Assembly (NCBI RefSeq): GCF_003987565.1
Contig: NZ_NGJY01000004.1
Coordinates: 1-64,000 of the forward strand
Length of the DNA stretch: 64,000 nucleotides
DNA from: Vagococcus fessus
GTDB taxonomy: Bacteria > Bacillota > Bacilli > Lactobacillales > Vagococcaceae
Reading direction: 5' to 3'
The position numbers and the translations under genes were made by a program. Below the pieces are notes generated by a model, which made no database searches, was not told the origin of the DNA, and saw only the letters and a program-made list of their open reading frames with translations. Below, piece by piece: positions 59,387-64,000 of this stretch (within the stretch, counting starts at the first letter, position 1; every line of letters starts with the position of its first letter).

Positions 59387-59397
59387 GAGGGATTGGC

Positions 59398-60285
59398 ATG
59401 GTACAATCAAAAACACTAAGTTCAAGAATTATAACCGGAGTGATTTATGCGTTATTAATTATAGCAGCCTTTTTATCTTTGGCTCCGATTATCCATACAA
59501 TAGCGATTTCATTTAGTTCAAGTGGAGCAGCAAGTAAAGGGGATGTAACCTTCTTACCTGTGAATTTTACGACGAATTCGTATAACAAAATTATTAATGA
59601 TAAAAGTTTTTGGACAGCTTTTATGGTTTCTATCAAAAGAGTAATTTTAGGAGGAGGTTTAAATTTATTACTCGTTATTATGATGGCCTTTCCATTATCA
59701 CGTACGACCAAACAATTTAAGTATCGAAATGTTTACATGTGGATTTTGATGTTTACTATGCTCTTTAGTGGTGGGATTATTCCTACTTATTTTATAGTGT
59801 CAAAATTAAAATTAATCAATACTTTATGGGCGCTTATCTTGCCAGGTGCTGTATCGGCTTACAATGTCATTTTGATGATGAACTTCTTTAGAGGAATACC
59901 AGATTCATTAGAAGAAGCCGCTATCATTGACGGAGCAAATCCGTTAACTGTCCTGATTAAGATTTTTTTACCAATTTCCTTGCCATCAATTGCAACAATC
60001 ACTTTGTTTACGATAGTAGGACATTGGAATAATTTCTTTGATGGTTTAATTTACATTAATGATCAAGCTAAAATCCCATTACAAACATATTTACAACAGT
60101 TAATTATTAGTCGGACAGGGACAGAACAATTAACTGCAGAAGAAATGGTTGCGATGTCGTCGGTATCTTCATTAACGTTGGATGCAGCGAAAATACTAGT
60201 TTCCATGATTCCGATTTTATTAATTTATCCTTTAATGCAACGATTTTTAATTAGTGGTTTAGTTTTAGGTTCAGTTAAAGAATAG
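59398..60285 (+). CDS. Sugar ABC transporter permease (YtcP/LplC type)
   Basis: A 295-residue permease, six helices, EAA loop EEAAIIDGANPLTVLIKIFL, C-terminal LISGLVLGSVKE typical for YtcP. ATG after AGGAGGG. No ATPase gene is nearby, so a shared MsmK/MsmX-type ATPase elsewhere should power the importer. Confidence 0.94.
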   Translation: MVQSKTLSSRIITGVIYALLIIAAFLSLAPIIHTIAISFSSSGAASKGDVTFLPVNFTTNSYNKIINDKSFWTAFMVSIKRVILGGGLNLLLVIMMAFPLSRTTKQFKYRNVYMWILMFTMLFSGGIIPTYFIVSKLKLINTLWALILPGAVSAYNVILMMNFFRGIPDSLEEAAIIDGANPLTVLIKIFLPISLPSIATITLFTIVGHWNNFFDGLIYINDQAKIPLQTYLQQLIISRTGTEQLTAEEMVAMSSVSSLTLDAAKILVSMIPILLIYPLMQRFLISGLVLGSVKE

Positions 60286-60308
60286 TGGTATTGAAAGGAG
60301 CGATCTAT

Positions 60309-61454
60309 ATGGCTGTGTTAAATGGAATTGACCGACTTGATTATTACGAGGAACTTTTTAAAGGGAAACGATTAGGTGTTATTGCTTCTAGTGCAAGTGT
60401 AGATAGTGATTTTAACTCAACAGTTGATTTATTAGCAGAGCGATTTGATGTTAGAGCATTATACGGACCGGAGCATGGGATTCGTGGAGACCAAGGGGCC
60501 GGTGAGATGGTAGAAGATTACATCGACATGAAAACTGGAATCCCAGTTTATAGTCTCTACCGTAAAGATTCTAAACGATTCACTCCAGAGTTGTTAGAAG
60601 GCGTAGATGCTGTAGTTTACGATATTCAGGATGTTGGTGTCAGATATTATACATTTATTTCGACAATGATTTATGCGTTAGAAGATTGTCAAAAATATGG
60701 GAAAGAACTAATAATTTTAGATAGAATTAATCCTTTAGGGGGTGCAATTGTTGAAGGTAACCTATTAGATGAGGAATTCAAAAGTTTTGTAGGAGCCTAC
60801 TCCTTACCTAACCGCTATGGTTTAACCATAGGGGAACTAGCTAAAATGGTAAATGAAGAACAACAGATCAACTGCAATTTATCAATAGTACCTTGTAAAA
60901 ATTGGGATAGAAATTCTATTTTTAATGAGACTAGTCGTTTATGGATGATGCCTAGTTTAGGTTTGCCAACTTTTGAAACAGCTTTTAGTTATGTAGGGAC
61001 ATGTTTATTTGAAGGGACAAATATATCTGAAGGACGTGGAACGACATGCCCCTTTATAATGATTGGGGCTCCGTTTATTAAGGCCTCTGAGCTTGTTACA
61101 AATTTAAAGGTATTAAAATTAAAAGGAATTTATTTTACGGAAGCATATTTCACGCCTACTTTTTCTAAACATCAAGGGAAATATTGCGAGGGTGTTCATT
61201 TACATTTTTCAGATTACCATCAAGTGTCCCCTTTAAAAATAGGACTTATTTTATTAGATATGATTAAAAAGATGTATCCGAATGAGTTTGAATTTGTACC
61301 ACCGTATAGTCCAACAGGTAAACCTTTTATTGATTACTTATCTGGAAGTTCTCTTTTTACAGATCAAGAAAATACTTACGAAATGATAATTGAAAAGAAT
61401 CATCAAGATTCTTTGACGTTTAAAAAAAGAAAAGAGGCTTTTCATTTATATTAG
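60309..61454 (+). CDS. namZ: Exo-beta-N-acetylmuramidase, NamZ/DUF1343
   Basis: A 381-residue protein of the DUF1343 (GH171) family. The markers are ALYGPEHGIRGDQGAG, VYDIQDVGVRYYTF, LGLPTFETAF and EGTNISEGRGTTCPF. B. subtilis NamZ (YbbC) releases MurNAc from the non-reducing end of wall fragments. The start is the ATG at 60309 after AAAGGAG. There is no signal peptide, unlike secreted NamZ, so cleavage is probably intracellular after import. Confidence 0.9.
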   Translation: MAVLNGIDRLDYYEELFKGKRLGVIASSASVDSDFNSTVDLLAERFDVRALYGPEHGIRGDQGAGEMVEDYIDMKTGIPVYSLYRKDSKRFTPELLEGVDAVVYDIQDVGVRYYTFISTMIYALEDCQKYGKELIILDRINPLGGAIVEGNLLDEEFKSFVGAYSLPNRYGLTIGELAKMVNEEQQINCNLSIVPCKNWDRNSIFNETSRLWMMPSLGLPTFETAFSYVGTCLFEGTNISEGRGTTCPFIMIGAPFIKASELVTNLKVLKLKGIYFTEAYFTPTFSKHQGKYCEGVHLHFSDYHQVSPLKIGLILLDMIKKMYPNEFEFVPPYSPTGKPFIDYLSGSSLFTDQENTYEMIIEKNHQDSLTFKKRKEAFHLY

Positions 61455-61469
61455 TGAGGAGGAATAATC

Positions 61470-61943
61470 ATGACAGATATGCTTGTGAATTTACGTGAAG
61501 TGAAGTTGGATATGGTTTTAGAAGAAGAGCTTTTAAAAAGCAATATCAAAGTGATTCGAGCGATTGCTCCAGATAAAAAAAGAATTGTGGAGTGGGTAGA
61601 ACGTAATTCTTCACAATATGCATCATCAGAATGTGAAGTTTCTTTCTCGAATCATCCAATTTCTTGCTTTATAGCTATTAAGGATAATGATTTGATAGGT
61701 TATGCTTGTTATAATGCAACAGCTCTTAATTTTTTTGGTCCAACACGAGTTTTAGACGAGGTGCAAGGCCTAGGTGTTGGAAAACTACTTTTGCAGAAAA
61801 GTTTATTGGCGCTGCATCATGAAGGTTATGAATATGGCATTATTGGTGGGATAGGTCCTCAAAAGTTTTATGAAAAAGTAGTTAATGCAAGAGTAATCGA
61901 AAATTCATCACAATCAATTTATGATGATTTTCTTAAAAATTAA
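61470..61943 (+). CDS. GNAT-family acetyltransferase
   Basis: A 157-residue acetyltransferase. Strand 4 and the CoA loop are visible as RVLDEVQGLGVGKLLLQK (Q-x-x-G-x-G/A-like), then YEYGIIGGIGPQKFYEKVV. ATG after GAGGAGG, between namZ and nagZ. It could N-acetylate free glucosamine groups on imported fragments; that is inferred from its position only. Confidence 0.83.
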   Translation: MTDMLVNLREVKLDMVLEEELLKSNIKVIRAIAPDKKRIVEWVERNSSQYASSECEVSFSNHPISCFIAIKDNDLIGYACYNATALNFFGPTRVLDEVQGLGVGKLLLQKSLLALHHEGYEYGIIGGIGPQKFYEKVVNARVIENSSQSIYDDFLKN

Positions 61944-61960
61944 CTGAGGGAGGTGTCGAA

Positions 61961-63514
61961 ATGAAATCTAAAGAGGCATTAAAGAAACGTGTAGGTCAGT
62001 TATTTAGCGTAGGGTTTGAAGGTCAAATAGTTACGGATGAGATTAAAACATTAATTCATGATTATCATGTTGGTAGCATCGTATTATTTTCTCAGAATAT
62101 AACATCCAAATCTCAAGTTATGGGATTAACGGCAGCTTTACAAAATGAAGCAAAGTTAGCAGGTTACGAGAGACCTTTACTTATCAGTATTGATCAAGAA
62201 AATGGTGTTGTGAGTCGAATGCCAAATGATGTAAGAGAATTCCCAGGGGCCATGCTTTTAGGAGCAACGAAAGAACCAAATAATGCAGAAACGTCTTATT
62301 ATTACAGTGCATTAGAGTTAAAAGAAATGGGAATAAATTGGAATTTAGCACCAACATTAGATATCAACAATAACCCTAAAAATCCAGTTATTGGAGTACG
62401 TTCATTTGGTGAAACGAAAGAACAAGTGGCATTGTTTGGTTCGGCTGCTATTAAAGGAATCCAAGCTGCTAAGGTTATCGCAACAGCCAAACATTTTCCT
62501 GGTCATGGTGATACTTCGGTTGATTCACACTTAGATTTACCTGTTATTAATACAACGCTTGAACAGCTAAGAGAAAGAGAACTATACCCATTTGAAAAGG
62601 CGATTGAAGCAGGTGTTGAGACAATTATGACGGCTCATGTTTATTTTCCATCTATTGAAGAGAATAACAGACCTGCTAGTTTGTCAAAGAGAGTGATGCA
62701 AGAGTTACTACGTGAAGAATTAGGTTTTAATGGCGTTATTATAACAGATAGCTTGGGTATGAAAGCTATTGCTGATAAATATGGTGTAGCTAAAGGTGCA
62801 GTAGAGGCTTTAAAATCGGGTGCTGATATGGCGATGGTTTCTCATGTTTATCAAGACCAGATAGAGGCACTAGATGCTGTGGTAGAAGCAGTAGAGTCAG
62901 GAGAACTAGATAATCAATCTATTGAAAAATCAATAAGGCGTCTATCAGAATTGAAAGAAAAATATGCTCTTAAAACTAGTTCAAAAGAAGCTAAAAAATT
63001 ATCATGTGAAGAATTGGCCAATCTGTTTTCACGGGGAATTACGGTTGTAAAAAAGACAACTGATTTTCCTTTTGACGGTGAAGCTAATCAAAAAGCTTTG
63101 TTGGTTTTACCTGAAATATTGAACTTAACAGGAATTGAAGAGGAAAATGAAAAAGAACGATTTATTACTTCTAAATTAAGAGATACAAACTATTGTTGGT
63201 CGGAAGAGACTTTAACTGCTGAGAATTTTGAAGGCCTAATAAAAAAATCAAATCAATTCGATTTGGTCGTTATTGGTACGATTAATCTAAAAGATACATC
63301 AGAACATGCAGTTCGCTTATGTAAAGAACTAAAGAAGCACCCTAATTTGGTTGTGGTAGCATTAAGAAATCCTTATGATTTAAATTATTTGCCTAAAGAA
63401 ATTGAAACATATGTGACAACTTATGAATTTTCGACAACGGCAATTCTTTTAGCTCTAGAAGGTATTGTAGGTTTAAGAAATTTGGAAGGAAGCCTCCCTG
63501 TAACGGTTGGATAA
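61961..63514 (+). CDS. nagZ: Beta-N-acetylglucosaminidase, NagZ (GH3)
   Basis: A 517-residue GH3 enzyme. The NagZ motif KHFPGHGDTSVDSHLDLP carries the Asp-His acid/base dyad; the nucleophile Asp lies in GVIITDSLGMKAI. Residues about 1-340 are the barrel; the last 175 form an additional alpha/beta domain as in Gram-positive homologues. No signal peptide is present, so it acts in the cytoplasm. It removes GlcNAc from wall-derived GlcNAc-MurNAc(-peptide). Confidence 0.94.
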   Translation: MKSKEALKKRVGQLFSVGFEGQIVTDEIKTLIHDYHVGSIVLFSQNITSKSQVMGLTAALQNEAKLAGYERPLLISIDQENGVVSRMPNDVREFPGAMLLGATKEPNNAETSYYYSALELKEMGINWNLAPTLDINNNPKNPVIGVRSFGETKEQVALFGSAAIKGIQAAKVIATAKHFPGHGDTSVDSHLDLPVINTTLEQLRERELYPFEKAIEAGVETIMTAHVYFPSIEENNRPASLSKRVMQELLREELGFNGVIITDSLGMKAIADKYGVAKGAVEALKSGADMAMVSHVYQDQIEALDAVVEAVESGELDNQSIEKSIRRLSELKEKYALKTSSKEAKKLSCEELANLFSRGITVVKKTTDFPFDGEANQKALLVLPEILNLTGIEEENEKERFITSKLRDTNYCWSEETLTAENFEGLIKKSNQFDLVVIGTINLKDTSEHAVRLCKELKKHPNLVVVALRNPYDLNYLPKEIETYVTTYEFSTTAILLALEGIVGLRNLEGSLPVTVG

Positions 63515-63538
63515 AAATGAATAGATAGTGGGGATATT

Positions 63539-64000
63539 ATGTATGTGATTGGTTTGATGTCAGGTACAAGTATGGATGGTGTTGATGTTGCACTTGTTAA
63601 TATCGAAGGTGTAAATGAGACAACAAAGGTTGAATTAATAGAGTTTGTGACATATCCTTTTGCAAGAGATTTAAAATCTAAAATAATGACTCAGTTAACA
63701 GATAAAAAAGCAACAGTATCAGGGATTTGTAGCTTAGATTTTGAATTAGGCGCTTATTTTGCTAAGGCTGTTATAAAACTTTGTCAGCTGAGCCATAAAG
63801 ATGTAACTGAAATTGAATTTATCGCGTCCCACGGGCAGACGTTATATCATCTACCAACCCCTAAGGATTCAAAATATGTCGCTTCGACATTACAACTTGG
63901 GAATGCATCTGTTTTGGCAGAAAAAACGGGAATAACAGTTATTTCTGATTTTCGTTCAAGAGATATTGCTGTGGGAGGTCAAGGAGCCCCCATTGTACCT
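63539..64000 (+). CDS. anmK: Anhydro-N-acetylmuramic acid kinase (partial)
   Basis: The first 154 codons run to the window end without a stop. The opening GLMSGTSMDGVDVALV is diagnostic for AnmK, and EFIASHGQTLYHLP supplies the catalytic region. The enzyme opens and phosphorylates 1,6-anhydro-MurNAc to MurNAc-6-phosphate. It lies 24 bases after nagZ in the same operon. The remaining half lies beyond the window. Confidence 0.95.
   Translation, partial: MYVIGLMSGTSMDGVDVALVNIEGVNETTKVELIEFVTYPFARDLKSKIMTQLTDKKATVSGICSLDFELGAYFAKAVIKLCQLSHKDVTEIEFIASHGQTLYHLPTPKDSKYVASTLQLGNASVLAEKTGITVISDFRSRDIAVGGQGAPIVP

Noticed and set aside
59334-59516. A short frame bridging the two permease genes
   Set aside because: It overlaps both real genes in another frame and has no start signal of its own.

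Overview
The window is AT-rich, with compact operons, strong AGGAGG-type ribosome binding sites and frequent GTG/TTG starts. Its gene set (DbpA/YxiN-type helicase beside 5S rRNA, Pcp with DUF969/DUF979, a PepV-like peptidase, UPF0223-IMPase-TypA, tmRNA tag AKNENTFALAA) points to a lactic-acid-type Firmicute of the Enterococcaceae. Vagococcus or Enterococcus is my inference from gene content, not a database result.

Layout. 1-8272 is host chromosome: the end of an rRNA operon (5S), a 23S-targeting DEAD-box helicase, a 5-oxoproline uptake/pyroglutamyl-peptidase operon, a small XRE regulator, a probable unassigned ncRNA with its own promoter and terminator (about 4527-4760), a PepV-like M20 peptidase and two unrecognised minus-strand genes. 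8273-43160 is a 34.9 kb temperate siphophage prophage in the 3' end of ssrA (tmRNA). A 17-bp core is repeated at both ends, and the phage supplies the present tmRNA 3' end, a trailer hairpin and a terminator. Its modules, left to right, are: integrase; lysogeny (lipoprotein, ImmA-type protease, XRE repressor, four-operator switch region, Cro, antirepressor); many small early genes with SSB and a DnaD-like replisome organiser that carries a probable origin; an ArpU/RinA-type late regulator; a structured leader and a self-contained membrane-protein cassette; a tRNA-Ile2(CAU); HNH and terminase; HK97-type head; tail with a -1 frameshifted chaperone; holin and a signal-peptide amidase.

43145-49947 is host again: tmRNA, a HAD phosphatase, an OmpR-type two-component system, and UPF0223-IMPase-TypA.

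49989-54082 is a B12 operon: a promoter with a cre-like site in its spacer, a cobalamin riboswitch, a rubredoxin-methyltransferase fusion, and a BtuFCD-like ABC transporter. 54119-64000 is a peptidoglycan-sugar recycling locus: a BadF/MurK-like kinase, an AraC regulator with a degenerate receiver, an ABC importer lacking its own ATPase, NamZ-like and NagZ-like exo-glycosidases, a GNAT acetyltransferase, and AnmK cut off by the window end. Together these genes would import wall-sugar fragments, cut them to GlcNAc and MurNAc/anhydro-MurNAc and phosphorylate them. MurQ and the transporter ATPase are not in view.

The most unusual items are the riboswitch-controlled rubredoxin-methyltransferase, the ABC-fed recycling locus with its degenerate receiver, the prophage's rebuilding of the ssrA 3' region, and the membrane-protein cassette with its attenuator-like leader.
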